From positions 61,737 to 125,736 of the forward strand of contig NZ_WMKZ01000009.1 in assembly GCF_019024285.1 (NCBI RefSeq): a stretch of 64,000 nucleotides of DNA, read 5' to 3'. The translations under genes were made by a program, and so were the position numbers. Shown here one piece after another: positions 34,850 through 45,434 of this stretch; the first letter of the stretch is position 1; the number at the start of each line of letters is the position of its first letter. The notes under the pieces are model-generated. The model was not told the origin of the DNA and searched no databases. It saw only the letters and a program-made list of their open reading frames with translations. The DNA is from Alkalihalobacterium elongatum (GTDB lineage Bacteria; Bacillota; Bacilli; Bacillales; Bacillaceae_F).

Positions 34850-36136
34850 ATGCTTTATAATATCGTTTTAAAGGTAAGGAAAAATATATGGCTTATACCG
34901 AGTGTCTATTGTTTATTAGCTACTGTTCTCGCCCTAGTTATCATTTGGTTAGATACCGTGCATGGCGAGAAAGTAGAAGCTACATTACCTGCAACGATAT
35001 TAATTAGTGTTGATTTAGCACAAACGATTTTAGGAACTATTGCAGCAGCTTTATTGACGATGATTACGATTACCTTTTCAACAATAATGGTTGTGTTAAC
35101 AACATACTCGTCCCAATTTTCGCCGAGAACACTTTCAGATTTTGTAACGAATAAAGTGACGATGCGTGTACTTGGAATATATATGGGAGGCTTTATGTAC
35201 TCTATCCTTTCTTTATTATTTATGCGAGAGGACTTAGAACATGAAGTAATGGCGGGAACCATTGGTGTCTTATTTTCAATTATTTGTTTAGCTTTCTTTG
35301 CTTACTTTATTCATTTTGTTGCAACTTCAATTCAAGTTAATAAGTTAATTAGCGAATTAACGAGACATACACTTGATACCGTTTATAAGCGGAAAAAAAC
35401 AGATAAAAAAACTGAGAAAATTAATATAACTCATCACAAGCCAAAGCTAGTACCTGAAACATTCAGTAAAATAGAGGTAAGAAGTCAGACTTTTGGATAT
35501 ATCCAGCTCATTCAGTATGAGTATTTATTAAAAACAGCAATAAAACATAATCTCTATATAGAAATTGTTCCAGCAATCGGCACATTTATTACTACTGGTC
35601 AAAATTTGTTTAACGTATATTATCTTCATAGAAGGCCGAAAACTAATTTTCATAAATATATAGAAGTAGGTAATGACAGAACCATCTTACAAGATGTTGA
35701 TTTCGGTATACAAAAAGTGGTTGAAGTAACGCTTCGAGCGCTATCTCCAGGAATTAACGACCCTAATACAGCCATTGACGGAATTTTACATCTGGGAAAA
35801 TTGTTAGCGGAATCATGTAAGCAAGATGGTAATTACATTACATACTCAGATCGATCTGTTATTAGAGTAGTTGCCCCTCAAAAGACAGTAGAGGAGATTT
35901 TTTATGTTACTTTTTATCAAATTTGTCATTATGGACGTGAAGATATTTCAATTATGCTTGCCATCTATGAGGCACTAATAATGGTTGCCGAAGGGAATGA
36001 TCAACAAATAAAAAATAAAGTGTGGACGTTTAGCCAATACATAAATAATAATTTTAATAAAGAGGTACTTCAAGAGCTTGACCTGCAATACCTTAATGAA
36101 AAAGTAGCCCAGTTACGCGCACTAACAATGGAATAA
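34850..36136 (+). CDS. DUF2254-family membrane protein
   Basis: 428 residues. Four spans lie in the first about 165 residues (IWLIPSVYCLLATVLALVII, TILGTIAAALLTMITITFSTIMVVLTTYSSQFSPRTL, FMYSILSLLFM, IICLAFFAYFIHFV). A large cytoplasmic domain follows with LSPGINDPNTAIDGILHLG (about residue 300), the signature of DUF2254. Function is unknown; a channel-like role has been suggested for related proteins. ATG follows TGGAGGTGGGTGG. Monocistronic with a terminator. Confidence 0.88.
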   Translation: MLYNIVLKVRKNIWLIPSVYCLLATVLALVIIWLDTVHGEKVEATLPATILISVDLAQTILGTIAAALLTMITITFSTIMVVLTTYSSQFSPRTLSDFVTNKVTMRVLGIYMGGFMYSILSLLFMREDLEHEVMAGTIGVLFSIICLAFFAYFIHFVATSIQVNKLISELTRHTLDTVYKRKKTDKKTEKINITHHKPKLVPETFSKIEVRSQTFGYIQLIQYEYLLKTAIKHNLYIEIVPAIGTFITTGQNLFNVYYLHRRPKTNFHKYIEVGNDRTILQDVDFGIQKVVEVTLRALSPGINDPNTAIDGILHLGKLLAESCKQDGNYITYSDRSVIRVVAPQKTVEEIFYVTFYQICHYGREDISIMLAIYEALIMVAEGNDQQIKNKVWTFSQYINNNFNKEVLQELDLQYLNEKVAQLRALTME

Positions 36137-36143
36137 TATTTAG

Positions 36144-36176
36144 AAAGCTGTAGATACTCTACAGCTTTTTTTCTAT
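36144..36176 (+). terminator. intrinsic terminator
   Basis: AAAGCTGTAG/CTACAGCTTT stem with a 4-6 nt loop and seven T. Confidence 0.88.
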
Positions 36177-36451
36177 ATAACAAAAGGGTAAGGACAAGTT
36201 GAATATTGAGTGCGCTAGAAACATATTTGGAGGGATATTAAGGATTTTCCGTTATTTGGGAGGAAAATGCTACATCCGAAAGTTCACAACTCCTTACTAT
36301 AAATTAACACGAAGAATACTATAATTTCAGTTTATACACAATTTGTGAAATATTGTATAAATGTTTAACATAAAACGTATGAAAAATGATTGTAAAAGTA
36401 TGTGATGAAAATACACTACTTTCGCTTTACAAAAAGAGAGGGGTAAACAAT

Positions 36452-37276
36452 TTGAAAAAATTAGAGAGGAAAAGAAGTAGTAAAATGAAAAAATGGATGG
36501 GTGGCATTGTTGCATCTGCACTATTACTTGGAATGGCTGCCTGTGGAACTGCTGATGAAACTCAAGGCGATGCAGGTAGTGATGGAGTAGCGCAAGAAGG
36601 ACTACAAGAAATTTCAGTTGCAGTCGTACAAGACTATCCACCGTTTGAGTACATAGTGGATGGGAACTTAACAGGATTTGATATCGATATCATCGAGGCT
36701 ATTGCAGCTGAAGAAAACCTAAAGGTAAATTGGGAGATTATGAGATTTGATGGCATTATCCCAGCATTACAAGCAAATCAAGTAGATGCAGCTGTATCTG
36801 CGATTACGATCCGTGAAGATCGTGCAGAAGTGGTTGATTTTTCACAACCTTATTTTGAATCTGGTTTATCATTAGTCGTGCCAGTTGATAGCGATATTAA
36901 TAGCATTGAAGATTTAGAAGGAGCACAGATTGTTGGGAAGCAAGGAACATCTGGTCTTGAAAAGGCGAGAGAATTTGCAGAACAATATAACGGCGATGTA
37001 ACGGTTCTCCAAGAAGATGCAACGATGTACATGGAAATTTTATCAGGTAACGCTGATGCATTAGTTAACGACTATCCTAGTGTTGCTTATAAGATTACAA
37101 CGGATGGTGATGACACACAATTACGTATCGTAGGTGAACGTTTAACAGGTGAAGATTACGGTATTGCTGTATCTAAGGGTGCAGATGGACTACTTGAGAA
37201 AATGGACAACGGACTCTCTACTATTATGGAGAACGGAAAATATGAAGAAATCTACAATCAGTATTTTGGTGAATAA
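36452..37276 (+). CDS. amino-acid ABC transporter substrate-binding lipoprotein
   Basis: 275 residues from TTG 36452 (GAGAGGGG 7 nt upstream); the ATG at 36485 is the alternative. The lipobox is LGMAAC. The mature part is a type II periplasmic-binding fold for polar amino acids: VAVVQDYPPFEYIVDGNLTGFDIDIIEAIA, VDAAVSAITIREDRAEVVDFSQPYFESG, GKQGTSGLEKA. First gene of a three-gene importer operon (SBP, permease, ATPase), related to glutamine/arginine systems. An internal terminator-like hairpin follows. Confidence 0.92.
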   Translation: MKKLERKRSSKMKKWMGGIVASALLLGMAACGTADETQGDAGSDGVAQEGLQEISVAVVQDYPPFEYIVDGNLTGFDIDIIEAIAAEENLKVNWEIMRFDGIIPALQANQVDAAVSAITIREDRAEVVDFSQPYFESGLSLVVPVDSDINSIEDLEGAQIVGKQGTSGLEKAREFAEQYNGDVTVLQEDATMYMEILSGNADALVNDYPSVAYKITTDGDDTQLRIVGERLTGEDYGIAVSKGADGLLEKMDNGLSTIMENGKYEEIYNQYFGE

Positions 37277-37287
37277 GGATCTAAAGA

Positions 37288-37320
37288 AAAGGTGTGACTG
37301 ATTAAGGTCTCACCTTTTTT
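37288..37320 (+). terminator. intra-operon attenuator hairpin
   Basis: AAAGGTGTGAC/GTCTCACCTTT stem with one mismatch and a T run, between the binding-protein and permease genes. Such hairpins keep binding protein in excess over the membrane complex. Confidence 0.75.
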
Positions 37321-37346
37321 ACTGAAATTATAAGGAGGAACTAACA

Positions 37347-38000
37347 ATCGAGACTTTACAGATTATCATCGATGCGATGCCAGTGTTATTAAAAGGGATG
37401 TGGATTACAGTTCTTATTACGGTCATTTCCCTTTTAATTGCATTGGTGATTGGTTTAGCTTTTGGACTCTGTAGTATTTCTAGAAATAAGCTGTTACGAG
37501 CTATAGCAACCATTTATGTTGATTTAATTCGTGGAACACCGATATTAGTACAAATTTTATTTATTTATTTTGGGTTACCGTCTGCGACAGGTATTACACT
37601 TTCTGCTTTTACAGCGGGTGTAATTGCGATCAGTATTAACGCTGGTGCATATTTAGTTGAAATCTTCCGAGCTGGAATAAACTCCATTGACAAGGGGCAA
37701 ATGGAGGCGGGCCGTACGTTAGGATTTTCTTATGCAGAAACGATGCGTATTATCATTTTACCTCAAGCTGTTCGTCGAATGATCCCTGCGTTCGTGAACC
37801 AATTTATCGTTAGTATAAAGGATACATCACTTCTTTCAGTTATTGGAATTGCCGAGTTAACGATGTCGGGGCAGTCCATCTATGCGATGAACTTTCGTGC
37901 ATTTGAAATCTTAGGGATGGTCGGAATACTATACTTCATCTTAATCTATACATTAACATTATTTTCTCGCTGGCTTGAAAGGAGATTGGATGTTGCATGA
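37347..38000 (+). CDS. amino-acid ABC transporter permease, probable AUC start
   Basis: A permease of the HisM/GlnP family with about five spans ([21 protein letters not shown] onward). The EAA-type loop [29 protein letters not shown] sits near residues 130-158. The first canonical start, ATG 37377, has no ribosome binding site and would cut off ETLQIIIDA, which fits the usual N-terminus of this family. An ideal AAGGAGG (37332-37338) lies 8 nt before the in-frame codon ATC at 37347, and no ATG/GTG/TTG lies between. I therefore place the start at ATC; if wrong, the gene begins at 37377. Confidence 0.85.
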   Translation: METLQIIIDAMPVLLKGMWITVLITVISLLIALVIGLAFGLCSISRNKLLRAIATIYVDLIRGTPILVQILFIYFGLPSATGITLSAFTAGVIAISINAGAYLVEIFRAGINSIDKGQMEAGRTLGFSYAETMRIIILPQAVRRMIPAFVNQFIVSIKDTSLLSVIGIAELTMSGQSIYAMNFRAFEILGMVGILYFILIYTLTLFSRWLERRLDVA

Positions 38001-38719
38001 TCAAAATAGAGAATTTAAAAAAATCATTTGGTGATCTTGAAGTACTAAAAGATATAAATGCAGAAGTTAAACCACAAGAAGTTGTATGTGTAATTGGTCC
38101 TTCTGGTTCAGGAAAGAGTACTTTTTTACGATGTATTAATCGATTAGAGGAACCAACGGGAGGATCCATATTTATTGAGGGGCAAGATATTACGGACCCC
38201 AAAAATAATATTAATAAAATGCGACAAAAGTTAGGGATGGTGTTTCAACAATTTAATCTATTCCCCCATATGACAGTACTTGAAAATATCACTTCTGCAC
38301 CAATTCGTCTTAAGGGAAAATCGAAGTCTGAAGCGAAAACTCTTGGGATGGAACTTCTCGAGAAGGTTGGGTTGACTGATAAAGCAAATGTTTATCCTGA
38401 TAATTTATCAGGTGGGCAAAAACAAAGGGCTGCCATCGCTAGGGCATTAGCTATGGAACCTAAAATCATGTTATTTGATGAACCAACATCTGCTTTAGAT
38501 CCAGAGATGGTTGGTGGAGTTTTAGGGGTTATGAAAGATTTAGCAAAAGAAGGAATGACAATGATTATTGTTACCCATGAAATGGGATTTGCAAGAGAAG
38601 TAGCAGATCGGGTAATTTTTATGGATGGTGGATATATTGTTGAAGAAGGAGAGCCAGAAGCGTTATTTGGTAATCCGCAGCATGAACGTACACAGGCATT
38701 CTTATCGAAAGTTTTATAA
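37997..38719 (+). CDS. polar amino-acid ABC transporter ATPase (GlnQ-type)
   Basis: 240 residues with Walker [10 protein letters not shown] (about 34-42), Q-loop [11 protein letters not shown], signature LSGGQKQR, Walker [15 protein letters not shown] and the H-loop VTHEMGFA. It overlaps the permease stop by 4 nt (ATGA). It powers import of a polar amino acid with the two genes upstream. Confidence 0.95.
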   Translation: MIKIENLKKSFGDLEVLKDINAEVKPQEVVCVIGPSGSGKSTFLRCINRLEEPTGGSIFIEGQDITDPKNNINKMRQKLGMVFQQFNLFPHMTVLENITSAPIRLKGKSKSEAKTLGMELLEKVGLTDKANVYPDNLSGGQKQRAAIARALAMEPKIMLFDEPTSALDPEMVGGVLGVMKDLAKEGMTMIIVTHEMGFAREVADRVIFMDGGYIVEEGEPEALFGNPQHERTQAFLSKVL

Positions 38720-38736
38720 AATGAAATTACTACCTG

Positions 38737-38775
38737 AAACAGTGCCAAGATAAAGAATTGGGCACTGTTTTTTTC
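38737..38775 (+). terminator. intrinsic terminator of the ABC operon
   Basis: AAACAGTGCC/GGCACTGTTT stem followed by a T run. Confidence 0.9.
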
Positions 38776-38893
38776 TATTTTGTGACCATTTTACCTGTAC
38801 ATAGACAAAATCAATATTATAGAAGAGAATGAAATAGATATGGAGCAGGAAATACTATTCATAATTTCTAGGAACTAGGAAGAAGGTATTTAA

Positions 38894-40258
38894 ATGGCAA
38901 ATGCACAAAATGAAGTAGATGTCGTCATTGTTGGAGCAGGTTTATCTGGTCTAACAGCAGCTATTGAATTAAAAAAACAAAATATTTCTTTTGCGATCCT
39001 TGAAGCCCGACCTCGTGTAGGTGGGCGCATTTTTAGTCTTATGGAAAAAGGTTTCGGCCTAGATTTAGGAGCTCAATGGATTAGTGTCCATCACGAAAGA
39101 ATAAAACAATTAATTACAGAATTTAATCTAGAGACGATTTCAACAAATCAAAAAGGAAAAACGATTTATGAACAAAGAGGAAGAGTTAAAGAAGTAAACG
39201 GAATTTTCCCGCCTGTTTCGCGCTTAGCTCTCATGGATCTCTTTAAAATAAAACGAAAAATAAATCTCTTGATCAAGCAACTGCCAAGTCATGCGCCGTG
39301 GGATTCAGAATTAGGACAAAGCTTGGATCAAATAACAATGCAAGATTTTGTAAATGCTTCTATGTTTACGGACGAGGGGAAAATTTATTTTACTTTATTG
39401 GCCGAAGAGGAACTTAGTACGAAAATGTACCATGTATCAGCACTTGATGTTTTGTGGTTCATTAAATCAGCAGGAAATGTTAATAAATTACTTTCCGCTG
39501 AACAGTTATGGATTACAGAGGGAGCAACAACTTTAGTCGAACGTTTGGCAGAGCGTATTCGAAGTCATATTGCTTTTGAGAAACCAGTAAGGAGAATTAA
39601 CTATGAAGGTAGAAAAGAGGTAGTTGTTTTTTCAGAAGATGAACAATGGAAAGCGAAGAAAATAATTATCACTGTCCCACCCAATCTTATTGGAAATGTG
39701 ACGTTTAACCCCCAACTACCTGAAGAACGTACAGAGCTACAAAAGGCTTCAACATTTCCCTATGTAATAAAAATGGCAGTCGTTTATGAAGAACCATTTT
39801 GGCGGCAGAATGGTTGGAACGGTTCTTTGTTTTCGGATCAAGGACCAATTAGTTTAGCGATGGATAGTTCACCTAAAGACCTAAGTATGGGGGTGTTAAC
39901 TTTATTAATAGGTGGTGAAAATGCCCAAATCTATAGTAAAATGGGGAGCGATTATCGAAGAACAGAGACGCTTAAAACATTAATTCGATTTTTTGGTGAA
40001 AAAGCAGGAACTCCACTTCACATTTACGAAAAAGATTGGTCAGAAGAGAAATGGACACGTGGTGGATTTGGTACCCATTTTCCACCAGGTATCTTAACCC
40101 AATATGGTAGTGCTTTATCTAAACCAGTAGGTCCTATTCATTGGGCTGGGACAGAAACGGCAACCGAGTGGCGATTATATATGGAAGGCGCTGTTCAATC
40201 AGGACAAAGAGCAGTAGAAGAAGTGATAAATGCACTTAAGGAAGAGAAGAGCACATAA
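38894..40258 (+). CDS. FAD-dependent flavin monoamine oxidase family protein
   Basis: 454 residues. The dinucleotide-binding motif is VVIVGAGLSGLTAAIEL (residues about 10-26), followed by LEARPRVGGRI and LDLGAQWIS. The C-terminal FAD contact reads IHWAGTETATEWRLYMEGAVQSGQRA. This is the monoamine oxidase/polyamine oxidase fold; substrate unknown. No signal peptide. ATG follows AGGAAGAAGG. The amino-acid importer just upstream might supply a substrate, but the genes are separated by a terminator. Confidence 0.9.
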   Translation: MANAQNEVDVVIVGAGLSGLTAAIELKKQNISFAILEARPRVGGRIFSLMEKGFGLDLGAQWISVHHERIKQLITEFNLETISTNQKGKTIYEQRGRVKEVNGIFPPVSRLALMDLFKIKRKINLLIKQLPSHAPWDSELGQSLDQITMQDFVNASMFTDEGKIYFTLLAEEELSTKMYHVSALDVLWFIKSAGNVNKLLSAEQLWITEGATTLVERLAERIRSHIAFEKPVRRINYEGRKEVVVFSEDEQWKAKKIIITVPPNLIGNVTFNPQLPEERTELQKASTFPYVIKMAVVYEEPFWRQNGWNGSLFSDQGPISLAMDSSPKDLSMGVLTLLIGGENAQIYSKMGSDYRRTETLKTLIRFFGEKAGTPLHIYEKDWSEEKWTRGGFGTHFPPGILTQYGSALSKPVGPIHWAGTETATEWRLYMEGAVQSGQRAVEEVINALKEEKST

Positions 40259-40293
40259 GGACCATGTCAAAGACCTTATGTGCTCTTCATTTT
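40246..40293 (+). terminator. terminator overlapping the amine-oxidase stop codon
   Basis: A perfect 15-bp stem (GAAGAGCACATAAGG/CCTTATGTGCTCTTC) includes the last codons and the TAA at 40256-40258, followed by ATTTTTG. Confidence 0.88.
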
Positions 40294-40353
40294 TGTATTC
40301 TAGAGTCTTACCTTATAAAATTAGTTGCGAATTATATTTGAAAGATTATCTTT

Positions 40354-41580
40354 CTAATTCATTTCGGCACTTAGCTTGGGTTCTGCCTCTGCTTCTGAAG
40401 ACGGTGCAGCTTTAACCTTAAAGCAAAGTAGTAGTCCTATAGATAAACAGATAGACGAGAACAGAAAGGCACTCTTAAATCCACCCCAATCATCGATTAA
40501 CCACCCAGCTATTGTAGGTCCAATAAATTGACCAGTAGCAAAATAAAGTGTGACATAACTAAATGCTAACGGCATATCAGCGGGTTTTACCTGGTCCATA
40601 CTCGCCGCCTGAACTAAAGTAAATAGACCAATTAACGTACAACTAATTCCAATGATATGAATCGTAAATCCAATAAGTGTAGGATAAAAGATGGGAAGTA
40701 GCATAAATAGGAATGTCAGTGCCATTGTGAAAATTAATGATTGTCTCCTTCCTAAATGATCTGATATCATTCCCCATATAGGTCCGCTAAATATAGATAA
40801 AACTCCGTTAAGTGCAATTAATTGTCCAGCTAACCTTATATTAATACCGTATTCTATCATGAAGCTCATGATAAATAGCATTTGGACGATATAAGCAATC
40901 CCAAGAATGCCATAAATAAAACCAACATTAATGACATTACGATTTTTATAAATGAGTTTTGGAGAAGATTGTTCATTGTTTTGATCAAGTGAGCTAGTGT
41001 TAGGTGGATTTTTAATTAACAGAAAAGTGAAAACAACAACGAAAAAACTAATAATTGCAAAAAGCCCCCAAGACATCCTCCAACCTAATTCTGGATAAAC
41101 ACTATTCAAGGAAGGGATGATAAACCCTGTCAGTAACATTCCAGCCCCTACACCACTTGCTGTAAGTCCTATAACAAAACCTTTATGTTTTGGAAACCAA
41201 GCGACAAGTAGCGATATTAATGGTGTATAGGTAAAAGCTGTACCAATTCCTAGTAAAAGCATAAAGACAATGGTTACCGAATAAAAGGGGGTAAAAGTTA
41301 ATCCGATGAAACCAACAGTAACGATTGAAATTCCGAGCAGTATCGTTTGTCTCCCCCCCCATTTAGCAGCAAGTACCCCTGCGAACATAACCATACTCAC
41401 ATATCCTAATGAAGTGACAGTTCCAAGTAAGCCAGCCTCTTTATATGTAATTTGTAAACCTTCTCGCATAAATGGAAGTACAACCCCATAAGAAAGTCTC
41501 GCAAACGCCAATACGACAATCGTTGTTAAAATGCCTAGAGTGGAATATATCCACATTCTTTTTTTTAGAGTTAACCTCAT
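40354..41580 (-). CDS. MFS transporter, YbfB/YjiJ type
   Basis: 408 residues with 12 spans in two bundles separated by a polar loop (KNPPNTSSLDQNNEQSSPK, about residue 195). The motif A-like loops are GVLAAKWGGRQTILLG and GMISDHLGRRQSLIF. GLTASGVGAGMLL marks the central region. Substrate unknown. ATG follows AAAAGGAGAT. The 490-bp gap upstream (41581-42071) is AT-rich and shows nothing else I can name. Confidence 0.88.
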   Translation of the reverse strand: MRLTLKKRMWIYSTLGILTTIVVLAFARLSYGVVLPFMREGLQITYKEAGLLGTVTSLGYVSMVMFAGVLAAKWGGRQTILLGISIVTVGFIGLTFTPFYSVTIVFMLLLGIGTAFTYTPLISLLVAWFPKHKGFVIGLTASGVGAGMLLTGFIIPSLNSVYPELGWRMSWGLFAIISFFVVVFTFLLIKNPPNTSSLDQNNEQSSPKLIYKNRNVINVGFIYGILGIAYIVQMLFIMSFMIEYGINIRLAGQLIALNGVLSIFSGPIWGMISDHLGRRQSLIFTMALTFLFMLLPIFYPTLIGFTIHIIGISCTLIGLFTLVQAASMDQVKPADMPLAFSYVTLYFATGQFIGPTIAGWLIDDWGGFKSAFLFSSICLSIGLLLCFKVKAAPSSEAEAEPKLSAEMN

Positions 41581-42071
41581 AAAATATCTCCTTTTTTCTT
41601 AACATTATCGCGCTACTATACGGAATCATTAATTTAAAATTAGTAAACGTTTGGTTATTTTTTAATTTATTATTTAATTTTCTGATAATTTATTTTACTA
41701 TGGAATTAAAAAAAATGAAATCAAATAACTCCACTTTTGCAATTAATTTGTAAAATTCTTAATTCTTTAGCCATAATAATCATCATTTAAGAACATGGTT
41801 GTTAAAGTTGAAAGATAACTATAATTCGGGTAAGGTGATTATTTAATAGAAAAGTTTTGTTAAACTTTAGTGGTTGACTTTGAGTTTAAACATAGCAAAT
41901 AAAAAAGAAATGTAGGAAGGTAAATATCCTAATCTTTTAATTTGATATTATATTAGTTTGTTATTTTTTGGTATTAAATAAAGTTATAGGTTATAAGGTT
42001 GTGTAGGTAATCGTATATTGAAAGAGTTTGCAAATGGAAAAAGGCGAATTATTGAAAGAAGGTTAAGTCGA

Positions 42072-43442
42072 ATGTGTAAATGGATTAATCAGAATTTATA
42101 TTGGATGTATACGGGAATTTTATTTCTTTTTATTATTAATACGTTTATTGAAAATCTTGTAATCACTTATATTGTTGGTGTATTAGCAGTACCGATGCTT
42201 ATCGTTTCATTTTTGGGGGCAACTGGACTATTTCGCATAATCGGTACAATTTTCATGTTGGTTGGACTAGGGTTATACATTTTTTCAGGTCTTCCGATCT
42301 ATCACATTCCACTCTATACGACTTCAACGATGCCTTTATTAGCTTTCTTAACGGTACTTCCGTGGATGAATAGCGTTGTGAGATCGGGACGATTTGATCG
42401 GCGAATCAACGAAATAATGAAAGCAAATGTTTCTGACCTTGGAAAACTGTATGTGAGAAGTTCGTTTACTACATATATTTTATGTACATTCATTAACTTA
42501 TCTGCATTACCTTTTACACAAGATGTCCTTAAGAAAAATATGGCAAACATGAAGAAAAGGGTTACCGATTCTTTTATTAGTAAAACAACATTACGAGCGT
42601 TTGCTGTTGCTTTAGCTTGGAGTCCGATGGAGATTATTGTTGCGATTACAGTTGATGCAACAGGGATTAGCTATCTCACCTACTTGCCTTGGTTATTTTT
42701 ATGTTCATTAATTATTATTACTTTAGACAGTTTATGGAGTAAACAAAGGTATCAAACCATTCCATATGAGTCGGCAGGACACCGTCCAATAAGGAAAATT
42801 GACCCGAAGAAAATTGTCATTCAAATCTTTAAACTATTACTAGCCTTAACGGTATTTTTAATCATTGTCGTTACAGTTGGAAATTACTTCAAACTTAATT
42901 TCATTCTTTCTGTTACATTAGTCATTTTACCATTTTCCTTTGGCTGGGCCCTTTTGATGAAAAGGTGGCATACTTTTTGTGCTATTGGTTGGAAAACGTG
43001 GAAAGTACGAACAAATAATCTACAAAATTTTGTCGTCCTATTCTTATCACTAGCTTTCTTTTCAAGTAGTTTAAATGAAACACCATTTCTTCATATAATC
43101 CAGCAGCCCTTTTTAGGAGCCTCTGACCAACCGTTAATCATATTAATTCTAATTCAGATGACCTATCTAGTAATGAGCATGATTGGTGTTCATCCAATAG
43201 CAACTATCGGTGTACTAATAGAAGTCCTACCACCACTTTATGAAATAATGAACCCCGTAAGTATTGGGATTGTGCTTATTACAGGAGCCTTAGCAACGGC
43301 AACAGTAGGAACATACGGAGTCACAGTCACAATGACTTCAATGAATACAAAGCAAAATCCATATCGAATTACACTACGTAATATGCCATTTGCTCTTTTC
43401 TATGGCGCAATTGGTGTGTTAATTGCATTTTTTTTGAATTAA
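42072..43442 (+). CDS. uncharacterised multi-span membrane protein
   Basis: 456 residues from ATG 42072 (AAGAAGG 9 nt upstream); a TTG 18 codons earlier (42018) is possible. There are about 12 spans in two halves. The first half contains a basic loop (SGRFDRRINEIMKANVSD). The pattern LAWSPMEIIVAITVDATG in the first half and IGVHPIATIGVLIEVLPPLYEIM in the second, with a GALATATVGTYGVTVTM near the end, is reminiscent of ion-transporter carriers. No family name can be given. Monocistronic. Confidence 0.7.
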   Translation: MCKWINQNLYWMYTGILFLFIINTFIENLVITYIVGVLAVPMLIVSFLGATGLFRIIGTIFMLVGLGLYIFSGLPIYHIPLYTTSTMPLLAFLTVLPWMNSVVRSGRFDRRINEIMKANVSDLGKLYVRSSFTTYILCTFINLSALPFTQDVLKKNMANMKKRVTDSFISKTTLRAFAVALAWSPMEIIVAITVDATGISYLTYLPWLFLCSLIIITLDSLWSKQRYQTIPYESAGHRPIRKIDPKKIVIQIFKLLLALTVFLIIVVTVGNYFKLNFILSVTLVILPFSFGWALLMKRWHTFCAIGWKTWKVRTNNLQNFVVLFLSLAFFSSSLNETPFLHIIQQPFLGASDQPLIILILIQMTYLVMSMIGVHPIATIGVLIEVLPPLYEIMNPVSIGIVLITGALATATVGTYGVTVTMTSMNTKQNPYRITLRNMPFALFYGAIGVLIAFFLN

Positions 43443-43563
43443 ATTGAATATTCCTAATCCATAACTTATAGAGGAGGAAAACGTGTTATAATTTATTTAT
43501 CTTCGGATTACGAAATAAATTTTACTAGCTTCTAATATTTACGAACGAGGAGATGATTTATAA

Positions 43564-45366
43564 ATGTCAAAAAAATTAGCTCGAACTGATGCACCCATTG
43601 AACAAACTTGGGATTTAAGTGATTTATTTTCTACTGTTGAAGAGTGGGAAGCTGAACTAAACCAATTACCTAAAGAAGTGGAAAAGATAACTCAATATAA
43701 GGGTAGGTTAGGCGAAAGTGCAGAGGTGTTACTTTCCTGTTTGGATGCTCAAGATCAGCTTTTACAACGCGCAATCCGTGTTGCTACATATGCACATCTA
43801 AATACGTCTGTTGATGGGACTGACCCTTCCTACCAAGCGAATGCAAGTCATGCTTCTGCGACTGTAGCTTCTATTCATGCAGCCCTCTCCTTTGTACAGT
43901 CAGAAATCTTAGATTTACCTGAAGGAGTAGTTGAAGAGTTTCTAAGTGCAAAGGAAGGGCTAAGCACGTATCGTAAAACATTAACAGAACTTCTAGAAAC
44001 AAAACCATATCGTCTTTCACCAGAAACAGAAGCGATTTTAGCTTCATTAGGAGAAGTGTTGGATGGACCTTTTGCGATTTATTCACGAAGTAAAACAGCA
44101 GATATGCAGTTTGACCCAATCATTGATGATCAAGGGGAAGAACAGCACGTGTCTCTCGCTTTATATGAAACTTACTATGAGCAGTCGTCAGATACTACTG
44201 AAAGAAGAAAAGCTTATGCTTCATATACAAAAGCACTAAATCAATATAAAAACACGTTTGCTACTACATATGCAACAGAAGTAAAAAAACAAGTAGTGAT
44301 GGCAAGAGAACGGAATTATAAATCAGTTACTGATATGCTTTTACACCCACAACAAGTAACGCAAGAAATGTATTATAATATCTTAGATGTCATTCAAACT
44401 GAGTTAGCCCCTCATATGAGACGTTTCGCTAAGCTGAAACAACGTGTTTATGGTCTAGATAAAATGTACTTATGCGATTTAAAGGCTCCACTAGACCCAG
44501 AATACAATCCTGATGTTACATATGATGAAGCTGCAAAAGAAGTACTTGATGCACTTGAAATCATGGGGCCAGAATATATGGAAATAATGACAAAAGCGAT
44601 CAATGAGCGCTGGGTGGACTATGCAGATACAGTCGGTAAACGCAGTGGAGCTTTTTGTTCAAGTCCATACGGGGTGCATCCGTACATTTTAATGACATGG
44701 GCAGGAAAAATGCGTTCGGCATTCACATTAGCCCATGAACTGGGGCATGCAGGACATTTTGCACTTGCTGGTCGCTATCAACGCTATCACAATACGAGAC
44801 CGTCTTTGTATTTTATTGAGGCTCCGTCTACATTAAATGAAATGTTACTGAGCCATTCTTTATTAGCTAAGTCAAAGGATCCACGGAAACGGTTAGCTGT
44901 AATCGTCCAAGTTTTAGGAACGTATTATCATAACTATGTAACACATTTGCTTGAAGGTGAGATGCAACGTCGTGTGTACGCTCATGCAGAAGCAGGAAAA
45001 CCAATTACAGCAAACGTCTTATGTGATTTAAAAGGTGCTGTATTATCTGATTTCTGGGGCGATACAGTGGAAATTGATGAAGGTGCTCGTCTCACTTGGA
45101 TGCGCCAGCCTCACTACTACATGGGATTATATCCGTATACGTACGCGGCTGGATTAACAGCTTCAACTGCAGTTGCACAAATGATTCAAGAAGAAGGTAA
45201 GCCTGCTGCAGAACGTTGGATTGAAGTGTTAAAAGCGGGAGGTACAAAAAAGCCGCTTGAACTTATGCAAATGGCAGGTGTTGATATGACAAGTCCAAAG
45301 CCAATTAGAAATACCGTAAAATTTATCGGCGCACTTATTGATGAGTTAGAAAAGGGTTTTAAATAA
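43564..45366 (+). CDS. pepF: oligoendopeptidase F (M3 metallopeptidase)
   Basis: 600 residues, the usual PepF length. The zinc motif HELGHAGHF (HExxH about residues 392-396) with the downstream Glu in FIEAPSTLNEM and the substrate-binding HYYMGLYPYTYAAGL near the C-terminus are all present. It is a cytoplasmic peptidase that cleaves oligopeptides of about 7-17 residues. ATG follows GAGGAGATGA. Monocistronic. Confidence 0.95.
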   Translation: MSKKLARTDAPIEQTWDLSDLFSTVEEWEAELNQLPKEVEKITQYKGRLGESAEVLLSCLDAQDQLLQRAIRVATYAHLNTSVDGTDPSYQANASHASATVASIHAALSFVQSEILDLPEGVVEEFLSAKEGLSTYRKTLTELLETKPYRLSPETEAILASLGEVLDGPFAIYSRSKTADMQFDPIIDDQGEEQHVSLALYETYYEQSSDTTERRKAYASYTKALNQYKNTFATTYATEVKKQVVMARERNYKSVTDMLLHPQQVTQEMYYNILDVIQTELAPHMRRFAKLKQRVYGLDKMYLCDLKAPLDPEYNPDVTYDEAAKEVLDALEIMGPEYMEIMTKAINERWVDYADTVGKRSGAFCSSPYGVHPYILMTWAGKMRSAFTLAHELGHAGHFALAGRYQRYHNTRPSLYFIEAPSTLNEMLLSHSLLAKSKDPRKRLAVIVQVLGTYYHNYVTHLLEGEMQRRVYAHAEAGKPITANVLCDLKGAVLSDFWGDTVEIDEGARLTWMRQPHYYMGLYPYTYAAGLTASTAVAQMIQEEGKPAAERWIEVLKAGGTKKPLELMQMAGVDMTSPKPIRNTVKFIGALIDELEKGFK

Positions 45367-45434
45367 AAAGTATTTAATATATAAAAGTAGGAGCTTGAAT
45401 TCTTTTGCGGAAAAAAGAAGTGGGACAATAAAAA

